Assembly (NCBI RefSeq): GCF_963920925.1 | Contig: NZ_CAWUDI010000039.1 | Location: forward strand, 16,537 to 80,536 | Direction: 5' to 3' | Source of the DNA: Rivularia sp963920925 | Lineage (GTDB): Bacteria; Cyanobacteriota; Cyanobacteriia; Cyanobacteriales; Nostocaceae | Length of the DNA stretch: 64,000 bases | Shown: piece after piece, positions 9,888-18,925 of the stretch | How the letters are laid out: each line of letters starts with the position of its first letter | How positions within the stretch are numbered: the first letter of the stretch is position 1 | Notes under the pieces: model-generated | What the model was told of the DNA's origin: nothing | The model's database searches: none | What the model saw: the letters and a program-made list of their open reading frames with translations, nothing else | Translations under genes and position numbers: made by a program

Positions 9888-10039
9888 AGTTCGTAATAAT
9901 CGCGTATGTTTACTTTTATAAATAGCACAAAAATATTTTGATAAATACTAACTCTTATTACTTGATGTACTTTTAAGAGAAGTACAAACTATTTCGACAT
10001 TCTCTTAAAACTTCTAACACCAAACAGAATAGTTGTACT

Positions 10040-10816
10040 TCAATTGCGTTTGACTTTTGACCAAGGATTTTTATATATTTTAAGCCGTTGCTTGAATATT
10101 AAATAAATGAATGGAAGTGCATCTAGAATATATCTTTTCCAAAGCCGCTTCGGTTCGCACCAAAGTCTATATAGCCACTCCAAACCAACTTCGCTCATCC
10201 ATTTAGGACAACGTTTAATATGTCCTGCCTCAAAGTCAATCGTTGCACCGATCGCCAAGAATATCTTGACAGAGCGTAAATATTTTCTATGTTTTGCAAC
10301 CCACATTTCTTGTTTGGGAGCGCCTACTCCAATTGCTAAAACTGTTGCATTAGAGGAATTTATTAGTCTCAGAATTTTTTCACATTCTTCTTGATCTTTT
10401 TCAAAGCCAAAGGGAGGTGAGTAAGTATCAATAATTATATTTCTACCCACCTTAAAATTGATATTTCTTCGAGCAATTTCAGCAATTCCGTCTTCGGCAC
10501 CCAACAAAAATATTTTTATACTTCGATCGTTTCTATAATAAGTATAAAACGCTGGGAACAAATCAGAACCCGAAATTTTCTCAATAATGGGCGTTCCTAA
10601 AAAACGAGATACATACATCAGTATTTTACTGTCGCAAACTCTGTATTCTGCTTCTTGATAAACTCCATAAAAATCGGAATCTCGCTGCAATTTCATCAGG
10701 TGGTCCACGTTAGGGGTAACAACAAGACCACCACCTTGCAACTTATCTAATAAGTCGCTCATCGCGACGTTGTTAATGTTTACGTTCAGCAACTGCACCT
10801 GTGTCATTACCTGCAT
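10040..10816 (-). CDS. WecG/TagA/CpsF family glycosyltransferase
   Basis: Transfers N-acetylmannosamine(uronic acid) or a related sugar onto lipid-linked N-acetylglucosamine or glucose in polysaccharide or teichoic acid pathways. Family hallmarks are 'VVTPNVDHLMKLQRD' near the N-terminus (catalytic base region), 'IKIFLLGA', 'IGVGAPKQEMW' and 'IGATIDFEAGHIKRCPKWMSEVGLEWLYRL'-type ending (GHIKRCPKWM seen). Length of 258 aa is normal. The start could be residue 1 or 4 (both Met). First gene of the minus-strand polysaccharide cluster, with 1.6 kb of gene-free DNA upstream that should hold its promoter. Confidence 0.9.
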   Translation of the reverse strand: MQVMTQVQLLNVNINNVAMSDLLDKLQGGGLVVTPNVDHLMKLQRDSDFYGVYQEAEYRVCDSKILMYVSRFLGTPIIEKISGSDLFPAFYTYYRNDRSIKIFLLGAEDGIAEIARRNINFKVGRNIIIDTYSPPFGFEKDQEECEKILRLINSSNATVLAIGVGAPKQEMWVAKHRKYLRSVKIFLAIGATIDFEAGHIKRCPKWMSEVGLEWLYRLWCEPKRLWKRYILDALPFIYLIFKQRLKIYKNPWSKVKRN

Positions 10817-11892
10817 CCAAACAGCACTACTACGTTTAAAATAAAGTGTCTATCAATGACTAGCCAGGGGAGGTCAATAATTAAGGAAACTCAAATCAGA
10901 CTATAGAATAAGCCAAGAGCCACCCTTGTAATCTGAGTATTTTTTTTCATACGTTTCTATACGCCGATAAGCCGTACTCCTCTACAAAACGACCTATGGC
11001 ATTAATCAACTTACAGCCCCCTCGAGTGACATAATCCCTGCTTATCTTTCAAGCAAGGCTAAAGCTATCTGTGAGCGTCAAGCAATATCTTACCAAAGCG
11101 GTATCTAATGCAATTCCATTTCCATGTTCCATTTTATACGTAAATATGTACAAGTGTCTTAGACTACATATGCGTAATAAATGTTTGAGTTTTTCAGTAG
11201 ATACGCCGTGGCAATATTACATAGCTTTTATCGATCTAGAGTTTTAAGGATTGATCGTACTACCGTACTTTGAGGTGCGGTATTATAACTGCCTTAAAAT
11301 CTTCGTCTAACACTCATCCAAAAGCATTTAAATCAAAAGCATTTTTTTGAAATAATTTAAATCGAGGCAAATTATAACGGTTTATTTGTATTTCTTCATT
11401 TTTCTGCTCACAAACTTTAATATAACTTTAATTGGAATAATTTAAACCAATTATTGTAAAGTTAATGTGTAGAAGCCATGCTCTATAGTAAAGAAATTGT
11501 AAAGCTACCGTGAAAACTCGTAAAAAAGATCGGTATTCGGAAATAATAAGGATCGCTTTTAAGGCATCCCATCGTAATTTCCCCTATATTTAAGTTAAAT
11601 TCACATCGGTATGCTCCTGGCTGAATATACAAGCTCAGCACCGTTAAATTGCATAAATCAAGTAAAAATGCTATGGGCTACCGATAATTATTAGAAACTC
11701 TTCCTAATAAAAAATTATCAAGTTATATTGATTTCTAATAACTATAGGATTATTAATTTGAGGAATTTCTCTTTCTACTGATTACTTTCTCATATCGCGA
11801 TCGCAATACATAGTAATCAAGAGCAATCAAAAAAAACAATCATAAGAAAATCTCGGTAGTTTGGAAACTCACGCTTTTTAAAGCGCTCGTGG
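10817..11892. other. Gene-free AT-rich DNA upstream of the polysaccharide cluster
   Basis: No credible coding frame on either strand. The stretch nearest 10816 should hold the promoter and leader of the WecG-type gene, but I could not fix a promoter. One HIP1-like octamer lies near 11797. Nothing else stands out. Confidence 0.5.
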
Positions 11893-11940
11893 AAAAACGC
11901 CGCGTGTGGTTTTAACCACCGTTGCCGTTTTTCTTTTTTT
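11893..11940 (+). terminator. Strong intrinsic terminator (hairpin plus T-run)
   Basis: AAAAACG pairs with CGTTTTT and encloses the inner palindrome GTGGTTTTAACCAC. On the plus strand it is followed by a near-uninterrupted T tract. No plus-strand gene precedes it, so it may end an unannotated small RNA, or terminate minus-strand transcripts less efficiently. Confidence 0.55.
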
Positions 11941-11943
11941 TAT

Positions 11944-12211
11944 GGATGGTTAGTCCGCAGAATGGTTATGTTAGCCTCGACAAAATTTAGGAGCAGCACG
12001 TCCGGGAAACACTGGCTTAACTCAGGTACATCTGTTTAATCCCCCGGTTACAGAGCTTGGAACTGGCGAGCATCCCAAGGTGTGTTCTTAAACTTTCTCC
12101 TAAATGTAGTAGCCACTCTTTGTGGGTACTTAGTCTGGTCAGCTTTCTGAACGAATACTCGCTCAGACCCCGTATTGGCTGAGTTACTGACAATAAACCT
12201 GTAGCGCCGAT
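11944..12211. ncRNA. Candidate structured RNA of unknown family
   Basis: GC-richer island within AT-rich gene-free DNA, with nested complementary segments. ATTTAGGAG near 11986 pairs with CTCCTAAAT near 12099 and closes two inner hairpins: CCGGG (12002) with CCCGG (12052), and CTTGG (12056) with CCAAG (12075). A third hairpin, GTCTG (12132) with CAGAC (12163), follows. No coding frame fits. It is not tmRNA, RNase P or SRP RNA by the conserved segments I know. The strand is unclear because these stems form on either one. Confidence 0.4.
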
Positions 12212-12414
12212 AAAATTACTTATATAAATTTACCCTTTGCACAAGCTAAGTAAATCCACCCATAGTTAGACATATTTGGATAAATCTAAATCCACAGGAT
12301 CATTTTACTTAGTTGTCAACGGTTAGAAAAACTTAGTATGGGCTTTAATCTCATTCTCACGAACAAAGTAAAAGCCCACACCTCAAAAAAATACTGCAAT
12401 CAACTTCCTTGTTT

Positions 12415-14184
12415 TCAATTACTTTTCAACCACTTGACAATACCATCAGCAAGAGTTCCCGCTAACTTTTTCTGCTGCTTGGGATTGCTCACCCATTCAA
12501 ACTCTTCGGGGTTGCTCATGAAACCCAACTCTAACAATAATGAAGGTGCTGCTTCGGGACGAGTTAGCGCTAAGTTATTCCAAAATACGCCATAAGAAGG
12601 TCTATCTAGTTTTTCAACTAAATAGTTATGTAGATATACCGCCAAACTATGAGCTTGAGGATGGTACCAAAACATTCCTACGCCCTTGGTATTTTCCGCA
12701 TCGCCGAAATCGGGAAGAGCATTGTAATGAACCGACAGCGCTAAGGTAGGTTCTTCTTGGGCAATTATCTTTTGGCGATCCTCCAAAGATACAAATTTAT
12801 CAACTTCGCGCGTCATCACCACCGTAGCCCCTTTTTCGACCAATTCTTCCCGTAAGAGCTTGGATACAGTTAAATTTACATCTTTTTCTGGTAAACCTGT
12901 TGGCCCGGTAGCTCCCGATTCTTCACCACCATGCCCAGGATCTATTAAAATCTTGATTCCAGATAAAGGTTTGCGTCTGCTGCGAGGTAACTCGGGAGGA
13001 TGTCGCAGCTTTAACTTTAAAGTCGTGCCTTCATATCCCAACTTGTATCCCCACTGTTGATTTTTCTTCAAATTAAAAATATATTGCACCGCAGTTGAAT
13101 TTCCTCCTGGGGATGGAGGTATTTGCTGCCAATCCAGGCGCGATACAAATGGGTTGTCATTAAATGGAATAGTGTCCGTTTGGGCAGTAGTATTGTGCAG
13201 CGTCAAAGTAAATTTGTCCGACTCCTGCTTGACGGTTACGGGAACGGGAGTTTGCAAAGGAAAACTGACCAAAGTTGCATCTTTGGATTGGCTCGAAGCA
13301 ACGCTGCGAATAATCGTACTGGGAACAATGGCGTTGGCTAAAGCAACAGTTTCCGAACTTTTAATCCAAGCTCCATAGTCCAAACGCAACCACTCACCAG
13401 TCTTTCCCGTTACAGCCGAACGGGTACCCCTGGGTAATGGGGTTAGTCTAGAATAATTAGTAGAGGGACCGGTGCGAGCCACACCAAACTCAGCATTTAC
13501 TTCCACAACCGGCAAATTGCTTGGTTCTAAAACGGTAATTTTTCCAGGGGCTTTTTGAGTTATTGTTTCGCCTTTAAGCGTTAGTTGATATTCTGGTATT
13601 GCTTGCATCGTAGCTTCTACTGTGGTACAGCCAGAATATTTGCTGTTTGTAGCATTTTGAGGTTGATTGGTTCCTGTTAAAGCCGCTAAGTTACTAGGTA
13701 ACTGTGCCTGCGGTGGTTGTAGCAAAAGAGGAACCCGTTTATTTTCACCCAAATTCACGGATACTGTAGCGCTTAGAGGTGCGATCGCGCTAAAACAAAT
13801 AAGTTCTCCTGGAAGTCGAGCAATATCAACTTCTGGACTTAGAGAATCTTTCGTAAAGGCTAACCCTTGGGGCACGCTCAAAGAGTTATCGGTTCTGGTA
13901 ACAATAATCTGAATTTCTTGGTCTTTATGGCGTATTGTAAATGTGTTCTCTCCTATTTGTAGGGGAAAGCTGGGTGCAAAATGACCGGATTCGGATCTTT
14001 TGATTGGCTTACCATTTATTAGAACTTGTCCGGTTGGTGGAGCCGTACCGATGAAAAAGATTTTATCTGAGGTTGTTTTGTGGTTTGTCGGGGGATAAAC
14101 CACTTTCAAGGGTTGTTCTTGTGCCCAAGCTAAGTTGGGAGTTGCGACTGAAGCTAATACTACTAATCCTAAAAGTGGTTTCAC
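12415..14184 (-). CDS. N-acetylmuramoyl-L-alanine amidase, AmiC-type (Amidase_3)
   Basis: Periplasmic zinc amidase that cleaves the amide bond between muramic acid and the stem peptide, used in septum splitting; in heterocystous cyanobacteria AmiC enzymes also drill septal nanopores. A signal peptide ends at 'NLAWAQEQ' (~residue 22). The middle (residues ~220-400) holds an SH3-like segment 'VARTGPSTNYSRLTPLPRGT' and AMIN-like beta-rich sequence. The catalytic domain starts at 'ILIDPGHGGEESGA' (His and Glu zinc ligands), continues with 'LSVHYNA' (His ligand) and ends with 'LLLELGFMSN' (catalytic Glu). Divergent from pyrG, with an ~88 bp shared promoter region. Confidence 0.92.
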   Translation of the reverse strand: MKPLLGLVVLASVATPNLAWAQEQPLKVVYPPTNHKTTSDKIFFIGTAPPTGQVLINGKPIKRSESGHFAPSFPLQIGENTFTIRHKDQEIQIIVTRTDNSLSVPQGLAFTKDSLSPEVDIARLPGELICFSAIAPLSATVSVNLGENKRVPLLLQPPQAQLPSNLAALTGTNQPQNATNSKYSGCTTVEATMQAIPEYQLTLKGETITQKAPGKITVLEPSNLPVVEVNAEFGVARTGPSTNYSRLTPLPRGTRSAVTGKTGEWLRLDYGAWIKSSETVALANAIVPSTIIRSVASSQSKDATLVSFPLQTPVPVTVKQESDKFTLTLHNTTAQTDTIPFNDNPFVSRLDWQQIPPSPGGNSTAVQYIFNLKKNQQWGYKLGYEGTTLKLKLRHPPELPRSRRKPLSGIKILIDPGHGGEESGATGPTGLPEKDVNLTVSKLLREELVEKGATVVMTREVDKFVSLEDRQKIIAQEEPTLALSVHYNALPDFGDAENTKGVGMFWYHPQAHSLAVYLHNYLVEKLDRPSYGVFWNNLALTRPEAAPSLLLELGFMSNPEEFEWVSNPKQQKKLAGTLADGIVKWLKSN

Positions 14185-14272
14185 GTCTGTGGTTTACAAC
14201 AAAAATCTCAACATTTACTCTGGCACAAGACGGGATGTAATTTTTATAAGTTGCTTGAAACTGAAAAATTGT

Positions 14273-15913
14273 ATGACGAAGTTCGTATTTGTTACTGGTG
14301 GCGTAGTTTCTAGTATCGGTAAAGGAATTGTAGCAGCTAGTCTGGGACGATTGCTAAAATCGCGTGATTATTCGGTATCGATTCTTAAACTAGACCCATA
14401 TATTAATGTTGACCCAGGAACCATGAGTCCTTTTCAACATGGTGAAGTTTTCGTTACTCATGATGGCGCTGAAACCGATTTAGATTTGGGACATTACGAA
14501 CGTTTTACCGACACTTCTATGTCCCGTCTCAACAGCGTTACAACTGGTTCGATTTACCAATCGGTGATTAACCGAGAGCGGCGCGGCGACTATAACGGCG
14601 GTACCGTACAGGTAATTCCCCATATTACCAACGAAATTAAAGATCGCATTACTCGCGTTGCTCAAAATACTAATCCCGACGTAGTAATCACTGAAATTGG
14701 CGGAACGGTAGGCGATATTGAATCTCTACCATTTTTAGAAGCAATTCGTCAGTTTCGTAAAGAAGTAGGACGGCAAAACGTGCTGTATATGCACGTAACA
14801 TTGATACCGTGGATTGCTTCTGCTGGAGAAATGAAAACCAAACCGACCCAGCATTCAGTTAAAGAATTAAGGTCTATTGGCATTCAACCAGATATACTGG
14901 TTTGTCGATGCGACCGTCAACTACCAGAAGGAATAAAAGAAAAACTTTCGGCATTTTGCGACGTGCCAGTTGAATGCGTAATTCCTTGTATCGACGCTAA
15001 AAGTATTTACGAAGTACCGTTGATTTTAGAGCAAGAAGGATTGGCTACTCAAACGCTTTCCTTGCTGCAAATGACAAAGCAGCCACCAGATTTACAGCAG
15101 TGGCAGACTTTAGTCAAACGGATGTACAATCCTCAGCATCGCATAGAAATAGCCATAGTAGGTAAATATGTCCAGTTAAGCGATGCTTATATTTCGGTAG
15201 TCGAAGCACTTCGTCACGCGGCGATCGCTACTCGCGGAGAACTACACATACGCTGGATAAATTCGGAAGAATTAGAAAGCGAACCACCAGAAATGCACCT
15301 CAAGGGAGTAGATGCGATCGTCGTACCTGGAGGTTTTGGTTCTCGTGGAGTGGATGGAAAAATAGCCGCGATCAAATACGCTCGCGAACGGCAAATACCA
15401 TTCCTCGGTTTATGTTTGGGAATGCAATGCTGCGTGATTGAATGGGCAAGAAACGTCGCCAAACTCAAAAATGCTCACAGCGCCGAATTTGACGAAAACA
15501 GCGTTAATCCAGTTATTAACCTGCTGCCAGAACAACAGGATGTCGTTGATTTGGGTGGCACAATGCGCTTGGGTGTATATCCCTGCCATATTGTCCCCAA
15601 TACTCTTGCCTTTAAGCTATACCGTGAAGATATTACCTACGAAAGACACCGCCATCGTTATGAATTCAATAACGCTTACCGGAAATTGTTCTTAGAATCT
15701 GGCTATTTAATTGGCGGAACTTCCCCCGACGGAAAATTAGTAGAAATGGTTGAACTACCCGAACATCCCTTCTTTATTGCTTGTCAATTTCATCCAGAAT
15801 TCTTATCGCGTCCCAACGGATCGCATCCTCTATTTCAAGGTTTAGTAGAAGCAGCTATTACTTATTCGTGCGAACGTGATGGGTTAATAGCACCCGCCGC
15901 TCAAGTGTTGTGA
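14273..15913 (+). CDS. pyrG: CTP synthase (glutamine-hydrolysing)
   Basis: Makes CTP from UTP, ATP and glutamine, the last step of de novo pyrimidine nucleotide synthesis. The N-terminal synthetase begins MTKFVFVTGGVVSSIGKG, the family hallmark, which fixes the ATG at 14273; the open frame extends 46 codons further upstream into the divergent promoter and is not part of the protein. The C-terminal class I glutamine amidotransferase has the nucleophile Cys in 'FLGLCLGMQ' and the His-Glu pair in 'CQFHPEF'. 546 aa, normal length. Divergently transcribed from the amidase gene. Confidence 0.97.
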   Translation: MTKFVFVTGGVVSSIGKGIVAASLGRLLKSRDYSVSILKLDPYINVDPGTMSPFQHGEVFVTHDGAETDLDLGHYERFTDTSMSRLNSVTTGSIYQSVINRERRGDYNGGTVQVIPHITNEIKDRITRVAQNTNPDVVITEIGGTVGDIESLPFLEAIRQFRKEVGRQNVLYMHVTLIPWIASAGEMKTKPTQHSVKELRSIGIQPDILVCRCDRQLPEGIKEKLSAFCDVPVECVIPCIDAKSIYEVPLILEQEGLATQTLSLLQMTKQPPDLQQWQTLVKRMYNPQHRIEIAIVGKYVQLSDAYISVVEALRHAAIATRGELHIRWINSEELESEPPEMHLKGVDAIVVPGGFGSRGVDGKIAAIKYARERQIPFLGLCLGMQCCVIEWARNVAKLKNAHSAEFDENSVNPVINLLPEQQDVVDLGGTMRLGVYPCHIVPNTLAFKLYREDITYERHRHRYEFNNAYRKLFLESGYLIGGTSPDGKLVEMVELPEHPFFIACQFHPEFLSRPNGSHPLFQGLVEAAITYSCERDGLIAPAAQVL

Positions 15914-16023
15914 TTCCAGAGTATTTACTCACAACGGCAAGGCGGTGAAGGCTTTATACTCTGAAACAGGAGTGTTGCTAAAAATGTGTCGTCTAAATTC
16001 CAGGAAGGTAAAGAGGAGAAACT

Positions 16024-16452
16024 GTGGCGTATTGGGTAAAAATCTACTACGAAAAAAAAGAATATGTAGTTGATTTTGAGCGCGTCACAGCTTTCTGCTG
16101 CGAACCAAACGGTCGGGTGACATTTTGGCTGCCAAATAGTGCCATACCTATCGTGATTATCCCCCGCAACAACCAAGAAGACTACCAAAAAATCTTGGAA
16201 TACATTCAAAGAGTCAACAATTCGGAACCAGAAGATACTTACTGGGTAAGAATCTTTTACGAAAGAAACGAATACGTCATCAACCTCAAATGTATTTCAT
16301 CATTTTGTCATGAAAAAAACGGTAGGATAACCTTTTGGTTGCCCGACAGCAGCATACCTATAATTATCAACCCGGCAAGCAATCCCGAATCTTACGATAA
16401 AGTCCTAAATTACATTCATCAAACAACGGGATACACGTTGTCTGAGAGTTAG
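16024..16452 (+). CDS. Conserved small protein with two tandem ~65-residue repeats
   Basis: Function unknown. The 142-aa protein is two homologous halves: residues 2-66 (YWVKIYYEKKEYVVDF ... GRVTFWLPNSAIPIVI ... YQKILEYI) and 73-137 (YWVRIFYERNEYVINL ... GRITFWLPDSSIPIII ... YDKVLNYI). Each half has two short beta segments, a Cys (FCCEPNG, FCHEKNG), a hydrophobic strand and a C-terminal helix. GTG is the start, backed by a GAGGAG ribosome site 6 nt upstream. No signal peptide or membrane segment, so probably cytosolic. It lies 110 bp after pyrG on the same strand. Confidence 0.8.
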   Translation: MAYWVKIYYEKKEYVVDFERVTAFCCEPNGRVTFWLPNSAIPIVIIPRNNQEDYQKILEYIQRVNNSEPEDTYWVRIFYERNEYVINLKCISSFCHEKNGRITFWLPDSSIPIIINPASNPESYDKVLNYIHQTTGYTLSES

Positions 16453-16485
16453 TTGTTAGTTGTTAGTTTTTTTCACTACTATCTA

Positions 16486-17379
16486 CTATCCACTAACAAA
16501 TTTTTCAATCGCCAACTTCGCAGCCCCCAACATCCCCGCATCGTTACCCAATTCCGCCGCGATTATTTGCAAATAATCGCGGGATGTGGGCATTACTCGC
16601 CGTTCAATTTCTGCTTTCATTGATGGTAGAAAAAACTCAAAACTCGCACTAATTCCGCCTCCAATTACAACCGCTTCAGGCGTTAGTACGTAAATTAAAC
16701 TTGTGATTCCAGTTCCTAAGTCCCTACCATATTGTTGCCAAAACTTCAATGCCTCCTCATCCCCAGTTTTGGCTAAAGCTCCTAATTCCGCCGGTTCTTT
16801 ACCAGTACGGCGACGAATTGCGATTACCGAAGTATGCTGTTCTAAAGAACCTTGATTGCCGCTTTTACATTGCGGGCCGTCGGGAATTAAACTAATTAAA
16901 CCTAATTCTCCAGCCGATCCAAATCTTCCCGTAAACAACTTACCATCAATAAAAATTGCTCCACCAACACCAGTTCCTAAAGTTAATAAAATAAAATTTT
17001 GATAATAACGGCCAGCACCCAACCAAGCTTCTCCTAAACCGGCGCAGTTTGCATCATTTTCAATAATTGTGGGTTTACCGATTTTCGCTTCCAAAATATC
17101 TGCTAAAAAAACATTCCGCCATTGAGGAAGATTAATCGCAATTTTGGCAATGCGTCCTTTCTCATCCGCAGGCCCCGGAGTTCCAACACCGATCGCAACA
17201 GCATTTCCTTGTGGATCGACTTTAGCAACTGCATCAACAATAGCCGCCACTACCGCTTCCGGCGTTGCTGGTTGGGGAGTATGCACAGTTAACGAATTTA
17301 AACAAGAACCATCAGACGTAAATCGTCCTAATTTTATTGCCGTTCCTCCCAAATCAATACCAATTACTTGAGTTAGCAC
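16486..17379 (-). CDS. ROK family sugar kinase (probable glucokinase)
   Basis: Phosphorylates glucose or a related hexose with ATP. N-terminal phosphate motif 'IGIDLGGTAIKLG', the sugar-binding 'ENDANCAGLGEAWLGAG' and 'TLGTGVGGAIFIDGK' (catalytic Asp region is ENDAN), and the adenosine motif 'AVVIGGGIS'. The ROK zinc site CxCGxxGCxE is degenerate here: 'GPQCKSGNQGSLEQ' keeps only one of the three or four cysteines, so zinc binding is doubtful. 297 aa, normal. Tail-to-tail with the duplicated small protein. Confidence 0.88.
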   Translation of the reverse strand: MLTQVIGIDLGGTAIKLGRFTSDGSCLNSLTVHTPQPATPEAVVAAIVDAVAKVDPQGNAVAIGVGTPGPADEKGRIAKIAINLPQWRNVFLADILEAKIGKPTIIENDANCAGLGEAWLGAGRYYQNFILLTLGTGVGGAIFIDGKLFTGRFGSAGELGLISLIPDGPQCKSGNQGSLEQHTSVIAIRRRTGKEPAELGALAKTGDEEALKFWQQYGRDLGTGITSLIYVLTPEAVVIGGGISASFEFFLPSMKAEIERRVMPTSRDYLQIIAAELGNDAGMLGAAKLAIEKFVSG

Positions 17380-17393
17380 TTTTTTCAGTTAAC

Positions 17394-17414
17394 AGTGAGC
17401 AGTGAGCAGTGAGC
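17394..17414. repeat. Heptamer tandem repeat (agtgagc)x3
   Basis: Three exact copies of a 7-bp unit just upstream of the ROK gene, of the short tandemly repeated repetitive (STRR) type known in heterocystous cyanobacteria. Confidence 0.7.
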
Positions 17415-17453
17415 AGTAACCAGTTATCAGTAAGACTGAAATTTAATCCGCGA

Positions 17454-17651
17454 TTATGGAGAAATTAACAAGTTTATTGGTTCATCAAGGTGGACTTTTT
17501 GCAACTGCAAATCGGCAACTTTAGTCGAATCAAAACTATGTTGTGCCTGTAAAACCGTTACGGGTGCCCCTTGTAAAATAGCACTCAGAGACACAAACAA
17601 CATAAAACCACCAGCAGCAGCAGCAATCAACGAAATTTTATCTTTTACCAT
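17454..17651 (-). CDS. Small single-pass membrane protein, unknown function
   Basis: Unrecognised 65-aa protein starting MVKDKISLIAAAAGGF, with one N-terminal hydrophobic segment (residues 5-28) that may be a membrane anchor or uncleaved signal, then a short polar tail. The ATG at 17651 is preferred over the longer frame from 17738, because the extra 29 residues (SPYLPLSPSPPLPPP) are just translated purine-pyrimidine repeat DNA. It lies between the ROK kinase and the permease on the same strand. Conservation is untested. Confidence 0.5.
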   Translation of the reverse strand: MVKDKISLIAAAAGGFMLFVSLSAILQGAPVTVLQAQHSFDSTKVADLQLQKVHLDEPINLLISP

Positions 17652-17679
17652 AATTTTTAATGTTGGGAGCAGAAAGCAG

Positions 17680-17722
17680 GGAGGGGGGAGAGGGGGAGAG
17701 GGGGAGAGGGGGAGATAAGGGG
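17680..17722. repeat. Polypurine tract (gggggaga)n
   Basis: Four to five tandem GGGGGAGA-like units giving a G-rich plus strand with several runs of four or more G. A similar tract follows the phosphomannomutase gene (56181-56231). Confidence 0.7.
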
Positions 17723-17783
17723 AAATATTTATTCTCAACTCCTAACTCCGCGCCTCCTAACTCTTCATCCTCAATCCAAAATC

Positions 17784-18671
17784 CTATTGTCGTTTCCTTA
17801 AACGCGGATTGACAAACTCATTCAACCCTTCACCAAGTAGTGATAACCCTACTACCATTGTTGTCATGGCTAATCCGGGGAAAAGTGTAGTCCACCAAAT
17901 GCCTGTAGGTAAAGCAGCTAAAGCTTGTTTCAAATCGTGTCCCCATTCTGGTACTTCTTCGGGAAGCCCCAATCCTAAAAAGCCTAAACCACCTAATACT
18001 AAGATGGCATCGGCGGCGTTTAAGGTGAATAATACGGGTACGCTTTGAATTACGTTCAAAAATAAATATCGCGAAAGTACCTGCCAAGTATTAGCACCAA
18101 TTGCTTGTGCTGCTTCTACAAAAACTTCTGTCTTAACACTTACTGTATGATTGCGAACAACTCGGTAATATTGCGGAACGTAGGCAATACTAATTGCCAG
18201 CGCCGCATTTATAATTCCACGCCCTACAACAAATGCCAGCGTCACCGAAAGCAGCAAACCGGGTAAGGTATAAATGCTATCCATAATAAACAGCAAAACC
18301 TTATCCAAGCGACCGCCAATATAGCCGCTCAACATACCCAAAGGCACGCCAACCAGCATACTTAATGCAGTAGCTAATAAAACCACCTGTAATGCAGCTT
18401 GAGCGCCAAAAACAGTACGAGAAAAGATATCATAGCCCAAACGACTCGTACCAAACCAGTATTTTAATGAAGGTGGTGTATGAATCGGATTATCGAGAAA
18501 CTCGGTTGGATCTTGCAGCAAACCCAAAGCTTGAAGTAAGGGAGAAAATAATGCCAGAAAAACAAACACCAAAGTAATGGCTAACCCAACCAACATTAAT
18601 TGTTGAGAAAGAGTAGGCTTTTTTTTGATGAAAGGCAAAAATCTCGGCAAGAAACCTTTAGCAACGGTCAT
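17784..18671 (-). CDS. ABC transporter permease, OppC/DppC type
   Basis: Inner-membrane subunit of a peptide/nickel-type ABC importer. 295 aa with an N-terminal helix (residues 22-48) followed by the OppC_N type loop 'PPSLKYWFGTSRLGYDIFSR' region (FGTSRLGYDIFSR seen) and five further helices. The EAA loop is 'EAAQAIGANTWQVLSRYLFLN', with the permease ending 'GEGLNEFVNPRLRK', typical of DppC. No OppB, substrate-binding protein or ATPase gene is adjacent, so it probably works with subunits encoded elsewhere, as often in cyanobacteria. The substrate is not known. Confidence 0.9.
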   Translation of the reverse strand: MTVAKGFLPRFLPFIKKKPTLSQQLMLVGLAITLVFVFLALFSPLLQALGLLQDPTEFLDNPIHTPPSLKYWFGTSRLGYDIFSRTVFGAQAALQVVLLATALSMLVGVPLGMLSGYIGGRLDKVLLFIMDSIYTLPGLLLSVTLAFVVGRGIINAALAISIAYVPQYYRVVRNHTVSVKTEVFVEAAQAIGANTWQVLSRYLFLNVIQSVPVLFTLNAADAILVLGGLGFLGLGLPEEVPEWGHDLKQALAALPTGIWWTTLFPGLAMTTMVVGLSLLGEGLNEFVNPRLRKRQ

Positions 18672-18925
18672 AGGTTAATTTATAAGTTATGAGTAATGAG
18701 TTTTAGGTTATAAGAGTCACTTTGTCAACTCAAAACTCAAAAATTAATATTTTATATTACATACCTGCCGACCATTTTTACAGGTGAAATGGTTCCCGGC
18801 AAAGATATAAATACACAATTTGAAGGTGGGCATGGGGCATTAGAAGATAAATAAAATAGGGAGCAAGATGCTCCCACTCCAAATATTGTCTTAACTCCTA
18901 ACTCCGAAATCCCAATCCAAATTTC

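Noticed and set aside
107..10816. Assignment of the island to heterocyst envelope polysaccharide (hep)
   Set aside because: Gene families fit any exopolysaccharide; no hep-specific marker could be recognised.
11944..12211. tmRNA, RNase P RNA or SRP RNA in the 1.6 kb gap
   Set aside because: None of the conserved segments known to me for these RNAs is present.
12338..12595. Plus-strand frames opposite the amidase gene
   Set aside because: They are antisense shadows of a well-supported coding gene; the same holds for antisense frames at 14480, 15214, 17144, 43629, 55222, 58960 and 61797.
14135..14272. 46-codon extension of pyrG
   Set aside because: It overlaps the divergent amidase gene's start, and CTP synthases begin at MTKFVFVTGG.
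17652..17738. N-terminal extension of the 65-aa membrane protein
   Set aside because: The added residues (SPYLPLSPSPPLPPP) are translated polypurine repeat, and the inner ATG is a better start.
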